A stretch of DNA of 64,000 nt from Arthrobacter sp. ISL-30 (GCF_018613855.1 NZ_JAGGPK010000012.1:1-64000); one strand, 5' to 3'; shown: positions 25,226 through 33,801, counted from the stretch's first letter. The notes: generated from the sequence alone by a model not told the origin. Made by a program: numbers and translations.

Positions 25226-25951
25226 CTAGTGCCCCATGCCCAGGCCGCCGTCGACCGGAATGACCGCACCGGAGATGTAGGCCGCTTCATCGCTGGCGAT
25301 CCAACGCACGACGTTGGCAACCTCAGACGCCTCGGCGAAGCGGCCGGCCGGAACTTTGGACAGGTAGTCCTTCTGCGTCTCCTCGGGCAGCTCGGCAGTC
25401 ATGTCCGTGTTGATGAAGCCCGGCGCCACTACGTTCGCCGTGATTCCCCGGCTGCCCAGTTCGCGTGTCAGTGAGCGGGCGATGCCCACCAGGCCGGCCT
25501 TGGAGGCGGAGTAGTTGATCTGCCCCGGGGCACCGTAGAGCCCGGAAACGGAGGAAATGAGTACCACGCGGCCTTTGCGCAGGCGGATCATCCCCTTGGA
25601 GGCACGCTTGATGACCCGGAAGGCTCCAGTGAGGTTCGTGTCCACCACAGAAGTGAAGTCTTCTTCACTCATGCGCAGCAGCAGGGTGTCCTTGGTGATC
25701 CCGGCGTTAGCCACCAGTACCTCCACGGGACCGTGGGCGGCCTCCACTTCCTTGAAGGCTGCATCCAGGGACGCCTCATCGGTGACGTCCGCCTGCACTC
25801 CCAGGATTCCTTCGGGGAGGGGCGAGGCGCTCCGGTACGTCACCGCTACCTTGTCGCCATTCGCCAGGAACGACTCGGCAATGGCAAGTCCTATCCCGCG
25901 GTTGCCTCCGGTGATAAGGACACTGCGACCCGAATTTACTGCTTCAGACAT
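25226..25951 (-). CDS. fabG: 3-oxoacyl-ACP reductase FabG-type
   Basis: A classical 241-residue SDR with TGGNRGIGLAIAE, NAGIT, VVLISSVSGLYG and the YSASK catalytic pair, ending VVRWIASDEAAYISGAVIPVDGGLGMGH. It closely follows the FabG pattern, so it probably reduces 3-oxoacyl-ACP with NADPH. I chose ATG 25951, which has GGAG 6 bases upstream; the longer frame up to 26032 is unlikely to be used. It is divergent from the DUF3099 gene across a 213-base G-rich gap (25952-26164). Confidence 0.88.
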   Translation of the reverse strand: MSEAVNSGRSVLITGGNRGIGLAIAESFLANGDKVAVTYRSASPLPEGILGVQADVTDEASLDAAFKEVEAAHGPVEVLVANAGITKDTLLLRMSEEDFTSVVDTNLTGAFRVIKRASKGMIRLRKGRVVLISSVSGLYGAPGQINYSASKAGLVGIARSLTRELGSRGITANVVAPGFINTDMTAELPEETQKDYLSKVPAGRFAEASEVANVVRWIASDEAAYISGAVIPVDGGLGMGH

Positions 25952-26164
25952 AGTTCGCTCCAGATTCTGCGGCATGGATGCTGCATGAAAGGGGGATTTT
26001 CCTGCCTTTGATCTTAGCCGCGCGAGCCGCAACCGAGCCGCAGGGGCGGCTAGGCGCGGCTAAGCCCGACTGGGCGGGGGGCTTCGGCTGGGGCTGCTGC
26101 CGGGTCGGCTGGGCTGGCGCGGTTTGGGCGCATCAGGCGATGGTGAGAGAATTGGAGGGAAGCT

Positions 26165-26725
26165 TTGGAGCGTGATTATTCAGTCGTGACACGAGAAAAC
26201 CGTCCCCTTCAGGGTGCGCCCGGGGACCCGGACGCTCCTTCCGGCAGCTACGAGGTGCATAGCATCACGGATGCTGCCGCTGCGCATTCGGAGGACATGC
26301 GGGATCGAATGATCAAATACTCCCTGGCCATGGGAATCCGTATGGTTTGCATCATCCTCATCTTCGTCGTGGACGGCTGGTTCAAGATCGTGGCGGTGGC
26401 TGGCGCCGTATTCTTGCCGTGGATCGCCGTCGTGATCGCAAATGGCAGCGACAAAGCCGAAGTCCACAGCGACTCACTGCTGGACTATGTGGCATCACCT
26501 GAACTTGATGCGGCCGCCCCGAGCACGGCCGAGGCAGACGTTCCCCTGACCGTCCTTAAGGGCGAACTCGTGCCGGACGAGCCACCTACGGCTGGCTCCT
26601 CAACGGCTGGCCCCTCAACGGATTCGGGTGCGGCAGAGGTCACAGCAGAGACGGCGGCAGAGACAGGGGATGTGCGTTCCGGCGATGCACCCAGGAAAAA
26701 CGGCGAGGAACGGGCAGCGTCATGA
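26165..26725 (+). CDS. DUF3099 family membrane protein
   Basis: The protein has 186 residues. A cytoplasmic N-terminus carries EVHSITDAAAAHSEDM, followed by two transmembrane helices (about residues 56-95: MVCIILIFVVDGW and a second) and a long acidic Ala/Thr/Glu-rich tail. This is the actinobacterial DUF3099 layout; its function is unknown. The start is set by GGAGGG ending 5 bases before the TTG at 26165, which is better than the GTG at 26186. Its stop overlaps the next ATG as ATGA. Confidence 0.8.
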   Translation: MERDYSVVTRENRPLQGAPGDPDAPSGSYEVHSITDAAAAHSEDMRDRMIKYSLAMGIRMVCIILIFVVDGWFKIVAVAGAVFLPWIAVVIANGSDKAEVHSDSLLDYVASPELDAAAPSTAEADVPLTVLKGELVPDEPPTAGSSTAGPSTDSGAAEVTAETAAETGDVRSGDAPRKNGEERAAS

Positions 26726-27003
26726 ACATCTTCAATCTCGGCGGACCTGACGCGTCAGGCCAAGGGGAAGGGACCGGGCTGCCTGACGAATCGGCCGCGA
26801 TCTGCTCACGCAAGGGTTGCGGCGCTGATGCCGAGTGGCAGTTGCTCTGGAACAACCCACGGATTCACACCCCTGATCGCCGCAAGGTCTGGCTCGCCTG
26901 CGGGGAACACCGGGACTGGCTGGAGGACTACTTGCAGACCCGCGGGCTCTGGAAGGAGACCCTGCCGCTGAATGCCGGGGCCGTTTCAGGCGGGGTCCAC
27001 TGA
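26722..27003 (+). CDS. conserved hypothetical protein with CxxxxC pair
   Basis: A 93-residue small protein with ICSRKGCGADAEWQLLWNNP, a predicted metal-binding pair of Cys, and ACGEHRDWLEDYLQTRGL. The fold is probably a zinc-knuckle type, seen in conserved actinobacterial proteins beside SURF1. It is coupled to both neighbours: the ATG overlaps the previous stop, and the SURF1 ATG comes straight after its TGA. No function is known. Confidence 0.75.
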   Translation: MNIFNLGGPDASGQGEGTGLPDESAAICSRKGCGADAEWQLLWNNPRIHTPDRRKVWLACGEHRDWLEDYLQTRGLWKETLPLNAGAVSGGVH

Positions 27004-27897
27004 ATGTACCGCTTCCTTTTCTCCAGCAAATGGCTGGGCTATTTCCTGCTGGCAGCCATCTTCGCAACGGGCTGTGTCTTCCTGGGCCGTTGGCAGATGG
27101 ACCGCCGGGCCGAGACCCTCGCAGAGATCAACCGTGTCAACACCAACTACTCAGCAGAGCCTCTCCCGTTTTCCCAGGCCAAGGATCAGTTCAGCTCACT
27201 GGATCCCGAACGCGAATGGACGCAGGTGGAACTGCGCGGCAGCTACGACGTCGAAGGCCAGCGCATCGTCCGTAACCGTCCCCTCAATGGCCAGCCCGGT
27301 TACGAGGTCGTGGTCCCGTTCCGGCTGACTACCGGCGAAGCAGTAGTGGTGGATCGGGGCTGGCTGCCAATTGGAAATAACACTCCCGGTCGTCCGGACT
27401 CCGTCCCCGCTCCCCCATCCGGTATGGTGACCGTCGTCGTCAGGCTTAAGCACTCCGAACCACAGCTGGATCGCGGCGCCCTCGACGGGCAATTGGCATC
27501 GATCGACCTCCCGTCCTATGCTTCGGAACTCGGCTACCCGATCCTGACAGGCGCCTACGGACAGCTGGCATCCGAAACGCCCTCCGTCCAGCCCATGCCG
27601 GTTGCGTTCCCGAAACCCGCAACCGACGAAGGCACTCACCTCTCCTACTCCCTGCAGTGGTTTGCGTTCGGCATTCTGATGTTCATCGGCTTCGGCTACG
27701 CGGCGCGGCAGCAGGCGCGGAACGCGAAGATTGATGCGGAACTAGACGGCGAACTCGACGACGGCGAAGTGACCGGCGCCGGTCCAGGCACTTCGGCGGA
27801 CAGTAGGAATCGCCGTCGAACTCTGCCAACCCGCAAACGGAAGCGTCCCACGGCCGAGGAAGAAGAAGACGCCATTCTGGACGCGCAGGGATACTAA
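27004..27897 (+). CDS. SURF1 family cytochrome oxidase biogenesis protein
   Basis: A 297-residue membrane protein with an N-terminal transmembrane helix (YFLLAAIFATGCVFLG), a periplasmic domain holding GRWQMDRR and the conserved VDRGWLP, and a second transmembrane helix near residue 220 (WFAFGILMFIGFGY). SURF1 proteins help insert heme A into cytochrome c oxidase. The long charged, basic C-terminus after the second helix (about 50 residues) is typical of actinobacterial members. It begins one base after the preceding stop, so it is coupled to the zinc-knuckle gene. Confidence 0.88.
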   Translation: MYRFLFSSKWLGYFLLAAIFATGCVFLGRWQMDRRAETLAEINRVNTNYSAEPLPFSQAKDQFSSLDPEREWTQVELRGSYDVEGQRIVRNRPLNGQPGYEVVVPFRLTTGEAVVVDRGWLPIGNNTPGRPDSVPAPPSGMVTVVVRLKHSEPQLDRGALDGQLASIDLPSYASELGYPILTGAYGQLASETPSVQPMPVAFPKPATDEGTHLSYSLQWFAFGILMFIGFGYAARQQARNAKIDAELDGELDDGEVTGAGPGTSADSRNRRRTLPTRKRKRPTAEEEEDAILDAQGY

Positions 27898-27930
27898 TTC
27901 CCGCACCAATTGAAGTCAGCTGTGGCAGGT

Positions 27931-28299
27931 TCAGCTGTGGGCGGGGCAGATTTGGTTGATGGCGTCCCGCAGCTCATGGGGCCGGAAGGGTTTGGCCAGG
28001 TAGCCTGATGCCCCGGCCGACATGCCGTCGAGTTGATCGGTGACAGCTGCGCGGGCCGTGAGTATGAGCAGTGGCGCTGCAGTCATTTTCCGTAGGTCTT
28101 GGGCGATGTGCAGTCCGTCAATGTCAGGCAGTCCGAGGTCCAGGGTAATCAGCGCGGGATTCAGGCCAGGGGCCTCCCTGAGCGCGGCCATGCCAGTGCC
28201 GACGGCGTGAACGTCGAAGCCTTCCTGCGTCAGGATGAGGGAGATGAGTCCGGCTATGTCCTCATCATCTTCAACAACGAGGCAGATTCCCCTTGACAT
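27931..28299 (-). CDS. single-domain response regulator (receiver)
   Basis: A 122-residue protein made only of a CheY-like receiver. The phospho-acceptor Asp 54 is in ITLDLGLPD, acidic residues are at 11 and 12, Thr 81 is in LTARA and Lys 103 is in LAKPFRP. With no output domain it should work through protein contacts. No histidine kinase gene is nearby. It is divergent from the GH26/GT2 pair and could influence that pathway, but this is only proximity. Confidence 0.88.
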   Translation of the reverse strand: MSRGICLVVEDDEDIAGLISLILTQEGFDVHAVGTGMAALREAPGLNPALITLDLGLPDIDGLHIAQDLRKMTAAPLLILTARAAVTDQLDGMSAGASGYLAKPFRPHELRDAINQICPAHS

Positions 28300-28651
28300 G
28301 ACCCCCCACTCTCTTTGCCCCCAGTATAGCGACCCGGGCTACCGGGACGACCGAAAAGACTGTCCGGTTCTTCTCTTATGATGGCAGGTTATCGTCCGGA
28401 GGCTACCGCAGGAACAGCGCAGGATTTGCCGAGGATTTCCTCTGGAACCCTCATTGGGTCGTGCCCGTTTGTCAAGATTGTCTTCGAATCCCCTTGTAGG
28501 CCGCTGCATTCGTAGCTGGAAGGGGAGGGGATTGGGGGGCCCCGGTGGTCTTCGTCGGGGCGACAGTCACAGAGCCTTGGCAGGGCCACCGGGACCAAAC
28601 TTGTCAGCCCCGTCAAGGGGTGCGGAGATTCACTGATGCTGGGGAGTGTTT
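28300..28651 (+). other. Intergenic region / long 5' leader before the GH26 gene
   Basis: About 350 bases separate the divergent receiver gene from the GH26 start, and I see no convincing gene. The 3' part can fold: CCCGGTGGTC at 28541-28550 pairs with GGCCACCGGG at 28584-28593 (10 bp, one G-U), and CCCC/GGGG form a small hairpin at 28608-28620. It does not match any riboswitch consensus I know, and it could be a structured leader or an internal hairpin. Confidence 0.35.
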
Positions 28652-29969
28652 GTGTTAAAGAAATCGTTTTGTCCGGCTGGTTGTATCCAGCCTGGTTGTG
28701 TCTTTGGCTGTGTTGTTTGGCGTCACCGTACCGGCGGAGGCCGCAAGCCCGGCGGAGATCACCCTAAATGATACTGCCGGTCCGGCCGGAGCCTCCGTTA
28801 CGGTGACGGGTTCCAGCTTCTCCCGCCAGGCCTCGGGTCCCGTAACGGCGGGATCCGCGAGTGCTCCATTTACCACCGGATCCAACGGCTCCTTCAGCGC
28901 CACCGTCACCATCCCGCCGACGTCGTCAGCAACGGTTGTGGTTTCCGCGAAGGCCGGAAAGGCCTCGGCCTCGGCGCAGTACGCCGTCACGTACAGCCCG
29001 GCCTCCCTCATGGCCGGCCGGGAGGCCGCAACCGCGGCCGAAGCCACTCCCCTCACACTGGCGGCGAGGACCAAGACATCGGGCACAACGGTCACACCGC
29101 CGATGAGCTCCGACTCACTGAGGTTTGGCGTGTCGACGCCGGGTGGTCCCCAGGCGGCGAGCGAACTCAACGCGGTCGCCGCGTTGGTGAATGAGAGCCC
29201 GTCGATCGTTATGTCGTACAAGGACTTCAGCCGGGCCGCACCGATCGCAGACCTTAACGCCGTCGACGCACGCGGCGCGACCAGCCTCATCACCTGGGAA
29301 CCATGGCTCTGGAGCGGCAACGGCGCCAACCAGCCGGCCTACGCCCTGGACCGCATCACCGGCGGAGACTTCGACACTTACATCCAGGGCTGGGGCAATG
29401 CCCTGAAGACCTGGGGCAAGCCGGTCATGCTCAGGTTCGCCCATGAAATGAACGGCAACTGGTACCCCTGGGCCGAGGCCGCCAACGGAAACGGCGCGGG
29501 AGACTATGTTGCAGCCTGGCGCCACGTCCATGACGTCGTGGCCGCAACCGGCGCCACCAATGTGCAGTGGGTCTGGGCTCCGAACGTTCCGTACTGGGGA
29601 TCCACTCCCCTCAGCGGGCTCTACCCCGGCGCCGGCTACGTCGACATCGTGGCCCTGGACGGCTACAACTGGGGCACGTCACAGTCGTGGAGTTCCTGGA
29701 CGTCGCCGTCGGCCTTGCTTGGTGAAGGCCTGACCGCACTTCGCAGCCTCGCTCCGGGCAAGCAAATCATCATCTCCGAAACAGCGTCTGCCGAGGCCGG
29801 AGGGTCCAAAGCCAACTGGAACACCTCCCTGGTCTCGTACCTGGCAGCCCAGCCCGACGTTACCGGCTTTGTCTGGTTCCACCACAACAAGGAAGTCGAC
29901 TGGCGAATCAACAGCTCTACCGCCTCAGCCAATGCCCTGGCTACGGCTCTGGCAGCCAGGAACTCTTGA
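28652..29969 (+). pseudogene. secreted GH26 (beta-mannanase-like) hydrolase with apparent frameshift in the signal peptide
   Basis: An uninterrupted frame from GTG 28698 encodes 424 residues: an Ig-like domain (residues 20-100), an Ala/Thr linker and a GH26-type (beta/alpha)8 catalytic domain. The acid/base Glu 250 is in RFAHEMNGNWYPW and the nucleophile Glu 361 in IIISETASAE, so the enzyme part looks intact. That start gives a signal peptide without its positive N-region. A perfect ribosome-binding site (GGGGAG, 28641-28646) sits 5 bases before GTG 28652, which begins MLKKSF but runs out of frame at TTTT (28667-28670). Removing one T joins MLKKSF to VRLVVSSLVVSLAVLFGV and gives an ideal signal peptide ending AEAA. 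Either the gene is frameshifted, the base is a sequence error, or translation starts internally at 28698. The enzyme would cut beta-mannan or a related beta-glycan outside the cell; the GT2 synthase lies 77 bases downstream. Confidence 0.8.
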
Positions 29970-29986
29970 CCCAAGATGCCGCGTCG

Positions 29987-30016
29987 CACCGCCGCTAATA
30001 AATGTTGGCAGCGGTG
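29987..30016 (+). terminator. Weak hairpin between GH26 and GT2 genes
   Basis: CACCGCCGC (29987-29995) pairs with GCAGCGGTG (30008-30016) at 8 of 9 positions. It has no T-tract, so it may be an RNA-processing hairpin rather than a full terminator. Confidence 0.3.
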
Positions 30017-30046
30017 TGACCCGGACCAGTGCAACTGAGGCATGAC

Positions 30047-32032
30047 ATGAGGCGTTTCTTGAACCACCAATTCCTGGTCCGGATCCTGACCGCACTCACC
30101 CTGATCCTGGGCATCAACTACATCGTGTGGCGGTGGCTGTTTTCCGTGAACTGGTCGGCAGCATGGATCAGTGTGCCGCTGGTCATGGTCGAAACCTACA
30201 GTCTGATCGATGCCTTCCTGTTCGGCGTGACGATGTGGCGGCTGCGTGAACGCCAGACACCTCCGGCCCCGCCTGAGGGGTTCAGCGTGGACGTGTTCAT
30301 CACCACCTACAACGAGCCAATCGATCTGGTCATGACGACGGCGATCGCCGCCCGCCGCATCAGCTACCCGCACAACACCTGGATTCTCGACGACGGCGGC
30401 CGCCCCGCCATGAAGCAGGCCGCCGAGCAGGCGGGAATCGGCTACATCACCCGCTCTCCAGAATGGGAAAACCGGCCCCGGCATGCGAAGGCCGGAAACC
30501 TGAACAACGCCCTGGCCGCGACGCAGGGCGAGTTCCTGCTCATCCTGGATGCCGATCAGATCCCGGAACCACAGATCCTGCACCGTATGCTGGGCCACTT
30601 CAACAATGAAAAGGTTGCCCTGGTCCAGACTCCGCAATGGTTCTGCAACGTCAACGATGATGACATCCTGGGAAGCCAGGCTCCCCTGTTCTACGGCCCC
30701 ATCCAGCAGGGCAAGGATGGCTGGAACGCCGCCTTCTTCTGCGGCTCCAATGCCATCATTCGGCGTGAGGCGCTTATGCAGGTCGGGATCACCTGGTACG
30801 TCCAGGGGGTCACGGCCACGGTCCGGCAGACCCTAAAGGACGCGGACAAAGTCATCCTGCAGGCCCACAGCGAGCACAGCGCTGCCGGGCAGCACCTAAC
30901 TCGAGCACTGGATGATCTCGGTTCGGCAGTGCGCATCGCCCGTCAGGAACTGCGGGAGGACAGCCCCGTCGGACTCGTGACCTACAACTTCCAGCGAAAG
31001 GTTGATGCGGCGGCCCGGAACATTGTCACGGCAGACCTGGCGTCCCTCGAGGCGGATCTGGACGAGATGGGGCACCTTCCCCACGGTTTGCGCTATGGCA
31101 GCCTGCTGGGTGATGGCGTGATTGACCGGCTGGCCCAGCGCGACTGGTCCCCTATCGGGGCCATCGGCCCCGTTCGCAGGATGGTCCGGGCTCTGGATGT
31201 GGACCGTGCTGATGAGGCCCTTCCCGTGATGCCCATGGCCACGAATTCCGTGACTGAGGACATGGCCACCTGCATGCGCCTGCATACTCAGGGCTGGGAG
31301 AGCGTCTATCATCATGAGATCCTGGCCAAGGGTCTCGCGCCGGAAGACCTTCGGACCATGCTGACCCAGCGCCTGCGCTGGGCCCAAGGCACCATGCAGG
31401 TGTTCCTGCGCGAAAATCCGCTCCTGCAAAAAGGGCTCAGCCTCGGGCAGCGGTTGATGTACTTCTCAACGATGTGGAGCTACCTCTCGGGCTTTGCTGC
31501 GGTGGTCTACATTGCAGCCCCGATCATCTTCCTTTGCTTCGGGGTGCTGCCCGTCGACGCGTTCAGTGTCGACTTCTTCGCCCGCCTGCTTCCGTTCCTG
31601 ATCGTGAACCAGGTCCTGTTCTTTGTCGCCGCCCGGGGCAGGAAAACCTGGCGCGGTCAGCAGTACAGCGTGGCCCTCTTCCCTACATGGATCAAAGCCT
31701 GCACGACGGCGGCCGCCAACGTCCTCTTCGGCCGTGATCTCGGCTTCGCCGTCACCCCGAAGACCCGACAGGGCGGGGGTCCACCATGGTCCCTGATCCG
31801 CCCCCAACTCATAGCCATCGCGGTCCTTGTCCTGGCCGCAGTTACCGGGCTGGTACGCATGTTCACCGGCATCGGCGCACCGGCAGGAACCCTGGTCAAC
31901 ATTGCCTGGGTCGGATATGACTTGGTACTCCTCAGCGTGATCGTCAGGGCCGCCCTCTATAAAGGATTTACCCCGAGCGAAGCCACATCGCCCGGTGCCG
32001 CGACCGACGGAGGTGCTGCGACCGACCAATAG
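30047..32032 (+). CDS. cellulose-synthase-like glycosyltransferase (GT2) with large insertion
   Basis: The protein has about 661 residues. Two N-terminal transmembrane helices are followed by a GT2 domain: VFITTYNEP, DDGG (about residue 115), DADQ (168), FFCGSNA (231-236), VTED (402-405) and QRLRW (441-445), then at least four transmembrane helices. All catalytic motifs of processive beta-glycan synthases are present, so it should polymerise a UDP-sugar or GDP-mannose and export the chain. Between FCGSNA and TED it has about 150 extra residues (roughly 247-397); in BcsA-type enzymes this stretch is about 20-40. I see no PilZ domain. I chose ATG 30047, which has GAGG 6 bases upstream. The likely partner is the GH26 hydrolase, as in bcsA-bcsZ-type loci (inference). 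Confidence 0.85.
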   Translation: MRRFLNHQFLVRILTALTLILGINYIVWRWLFSVNWSAAWISVPLVMVETYSLIDAFLFGVTMWRLRERQTPPAPPEGFSVDVFITTYNEPIDLVMTTAIAARRISYPHNTWILDDGGRPAMKQAAEQAGIGYITRSPEWENRPRHAKAGNLNNALAATQGEFLLILDADQIPEPQILHRMLGHFNNEKVALVQTPQWFCNVNDDDILGSQAPLFYGPIQQGKDGWNAAFFCGSNAIIRREALMQVGITWYVQGVTATVRQTLKDADKVILQAHSEHSAAGQHLTRALDDLGSAVRIARQELREDSPVGLVTYNFQRKVDAAARNIVTADLASLEADLDEMGHLPHGLRYGSLLGDGVIDRLAQRDWSPIGAIGPVRRMVRALDVDRADEALPVMPMATNSVTEDMATCMRLHTQGWESVYHHEILAKGLAPEDLRTMLTQRLRWAQGTMQVFLRENPLLQKGLSLGQRLMYFSTMWSYLSGFAAVVYIAAPIIFLCFGVLPVDAFSVDFFARLLPFLIVNQVLFFVAARGRKTWRGQQYSVALFPTWIKACTTAAANVLFGRDLGFAVTPKTRQGGGPPWSLIRPQLIAIAVLVLAAVTGLVRMFTGIGAPAGTLVNIAWVGYDLVLLSVIVRAALYKGFTPSEATSPGAATDGGAATDQ

Positions 32033-32050
32033 GTGCTGCAACTCTGACTA
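31994..32050. repeat. Degenerate tandem repeat across the GT2 stop codon
   Basis: GGTGCCGCGACCGACGGA (31994-32011), GGTGCTGCGACCGACCAATA (32012-32031) and GGTGCTGCAACTCTGACTA (32032-32050) are related copies of 18-20 bases. The TAG stop of the GT2 gene (32030-32032) falls at the junction of the second and third copies. Confidence 0.8.
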
Positions 32051-32101
32051 GGGCAGCATCGGCACTTCTCAGTCGCATACACCCCGTCATCAGGGTCCGG
32101 T

Positions 32102-32335
32102 TTACGCCCGATCTCTTACAGCTTCCTGCCCATGGTTTCTGGCGCAGTTCGCGCAGCAGTACATTGAATCTCCGACCTCGGTCCCGTGGCCAACAATTCG
32201 GCAGCCGCAGTGGGCGCAGGTAGGAGCCATAGCGTGAATGGCGCATTCAAAGCTATCGAAGGTGCCGCTGACATCGCCCTGCGTGAAGGTGAATGCCTTG
32301 TCATAGTCGTTACCGCAGGTATCACAGGTTGCCAT
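32102..32335 (-). CDS. small Cys-rich zinc-ribbon protein
   Basis: A 77-residue protein rich in Cys: MATCDTCGNDYDKAF, FDSFECAIHAM, PTCAHCGCRIVGHG and MYCCANCARNHG. At least two CxxC zinc-binding knuckles are visible, and the C-terminal YCCxxCAxxHG ending recalls prokaryotic metallothioneins. It probably binds zinc, but the role is unknown. I chose the second of two adjacent ATGs because AAAGGAG lies 6 bases before it. It runs convergent to the GT2 gene. Confidence 0.65.
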   Translation of the reverse strand: MATCDTCGNDYDKAFTFTQGDVSGTFDSFECAIHAMAPTCAHCGCRIVGHGTEVGDSMYCCANCARNHGQEAVRDRA

Positions 32336-32725
32336 CATGAACTCCTTTTGCCCGGATCTTCATTAGAGAAAAAGCACCCACAGCCACCGCTGCCGACCAG
32401 AAATAACTGCGGCTCCAAAGCCCCGCCCTTCTGCGCCGGCTCACATGCTCAGGCCCTCCAAAGGCCATGCCCGGGCACTTGTTCGCAAGGTACCACTGCC
32501 CACGGGACGCGTCCATGGCGCCGTCGTACGTTTCTTGGGAGGCATCCCTTTCTACCGTCGAGAGTGTCGATACCCACGCCGACCATCCAGGAGGGGCAGG
32601 GCGTCTGAGGTCTGAAAGGGCGGCCGCGAAGGAACGGGATCGACGACGCCCCAGGTGAACGTGCGTCACGATTGCCTGTTTATGCGGTTAATACCCTGAG
32701 TACCCATGACGCTAGGAGATCCACA
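32336..32725. other. Gap without a supported gene
   Basis: About 390 bases. A 115-codon frame on the minus strand and shorter frames on plus lack ribosome-binding sites and family features, so I list no gene. The unusually placed Ser/Arg-rich frames look like chance openings. Confidence 0.5.
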
Positions 32726-32923
32726 ATGGCAGCTAAGTTCGAACTGTATCTGGACGCGGAAGATTCCTTCCGGTTCCGGTTGGTTGCATTGGACGGTACG
32801 GTGATGCTCACCTCGGAGCCTTACGAAGACGAGGATCTCGCAATCGCCGGCATCTGGAGCGTGCGTGAAGCCGCAGCCATGGGGAGAATAGTAGATCTCA
32901 CCGGGTTCAACACCAACGCCTGA
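32726..32923 (+). CDS. YegP-like DUF1508 protein (second copy)
   Basis: A 65-residue single DUF1508 module: AAKFELYLDAEDSFRFRLVALDGTVMLTSEPY, followed by AGIWSVREAAAMGRIVDL. AGGAG lies 7 bases before the ATG. It is a paralog of the copy at 18943-19179 but has only modest identity. Function unknown. Confidence 0.75.
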   Translation: MAAKFELYLDAEDSFRFRLVALDGTVMLTSEPYEDEDLAIAGIWSVREAAAMGRIVDLTGFNTNA

Positions 32924-33187
32924 CGTCGCGCGGCAGTGCCGCCTGATGTTGGTAGACCCATACACTCCAGGCCAGGACACACCCTGCAGCACGATGCACC
33001 AAGTACGGCGGACTGCTACCGCATCTTCACTTACAACGCATCGGGGTCCCTGGTACGGCGACCTTCAGGAAAATCTAGACAAATCCTGCACAAATTTGGC
33101 CTTGTTGCCTGATCGATTCTTGAGCCCCACACGGCATAGTCGCTTATAGCAAAGCCAATCCATAGGGCGTAGGGAAGGGACAGGGCG

Positions 33188-33412
33188 ATGAACACCAGGA
33201 CTGTACTCACCAGTCAGCACACCGACAGCCGCTGGACCGCCGATGACGTGAGAGAAAGGCTAGGGCGGGAGCTGGAATCTGATCCGGGCCTGGCCGAATT
33301 CCTTGCCGCAGCCCCTAACATGGCACGCGCCCTCAAAGCCGTCCTGAACCTCGACCTTGGCGAAATGGCCGAGCGACTGGTCCGAGCTGAGATTAGCGCT
33401 ATTTTGCATTAG
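33188..33412 (+). CDS. hypothetical protein
   Basis: I do not recognise this 74-residue protein. It is charged and helical (ADDVRERLGRELESDPGLAEFLA; LNLDLGEMAERLVRAE) with no Cys and no membrane segment. A clear ribosome-binding site (AAGGGA, 7 bases before ATG) supports translation. The 264-base gap before it has nothing I can support. Confidence 0.5.
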   Translation: MNTRTVLTSQHTDSRWTADDVRERLGRELESDPGLAEFLAAAPNMARALKAVLNLDLGEMAERLVRAEISAILH

Positions 33413-33510
33413 TGGGCACGGGTTTGGACGACTATGCCATAGTGACCCCACGGCATTCTTTTATGCAGCGAGTGGTGTTGGAGAAGACAACGCATGGCTA
33501 GGATCACAGC

Positions 33511-33711
33511 ATGAAATCCGACGGCAAGGCCAGGCTGTGGTCTGTCATAGCTCTATGCATCGCACTTCCGCTAGCTCTCTTGATTGTTGTTGTGAGCGGC
33601 CCCACTCCGTGGATGGGGGCACTCTTCGCCGCCATCATTGGCGTGCCGCAGCTTGTCATTTGGCTGAGGCACTCAACTAACAGGAGCCGGCAATCTAAGT
33701 CTCTGCCCTGA
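33511..33711 (+). CDS. small membrane protein, hypothetical
   Basis: A 66-residue protein with two hydrophobic helices (about residues 10-29 and 35-50, for example SVIALCIALPLALLIVVV) and a positive C-terminus. AGGA is 7 bases upstream of the ATG. It resembles other short two-helix membrane proteins of unknown role. No family assignment is possible. Confidence 0.45.
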   Translation: MKSDGKARLWSVIALCIALPLALLIVVVSGPTPWMGALFAAIIGVPQLVIWLRHSTNRSRQSKSLP

Positions 33712-33801
33712 CGGTATCTCTGGTCTCGAAAACAGTCGATTAAAGCGTCTCTGGCTGACTCGTTTACTTGCGAACACTTTCTTCGACGCAAACATTGAGG
33801 C

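Noticed and set aside
26033..26164. G-rich stretch between fabG and the DUF3099 gene as a possible G-quadruplex
   Set aside because: Imperfect G-runs typical of this GC-rich genome; no ordered spacing.
28460..28500. TTCGAATCCC stretch like a tRNA T-loop
   Set aside because: No matching acceptor, D or anticodon arms could be formed around it.
28389..28616. 75-codon minus-strand frame in the GH26 leader
   Set aside because: No support; the region looks like an untranslated leader.
32322..32669. 115-codon minus-strand frame in the gap after the zinc-ribbon gene
   Set aside because: No ribosome-binding site, odd composition and no family features.
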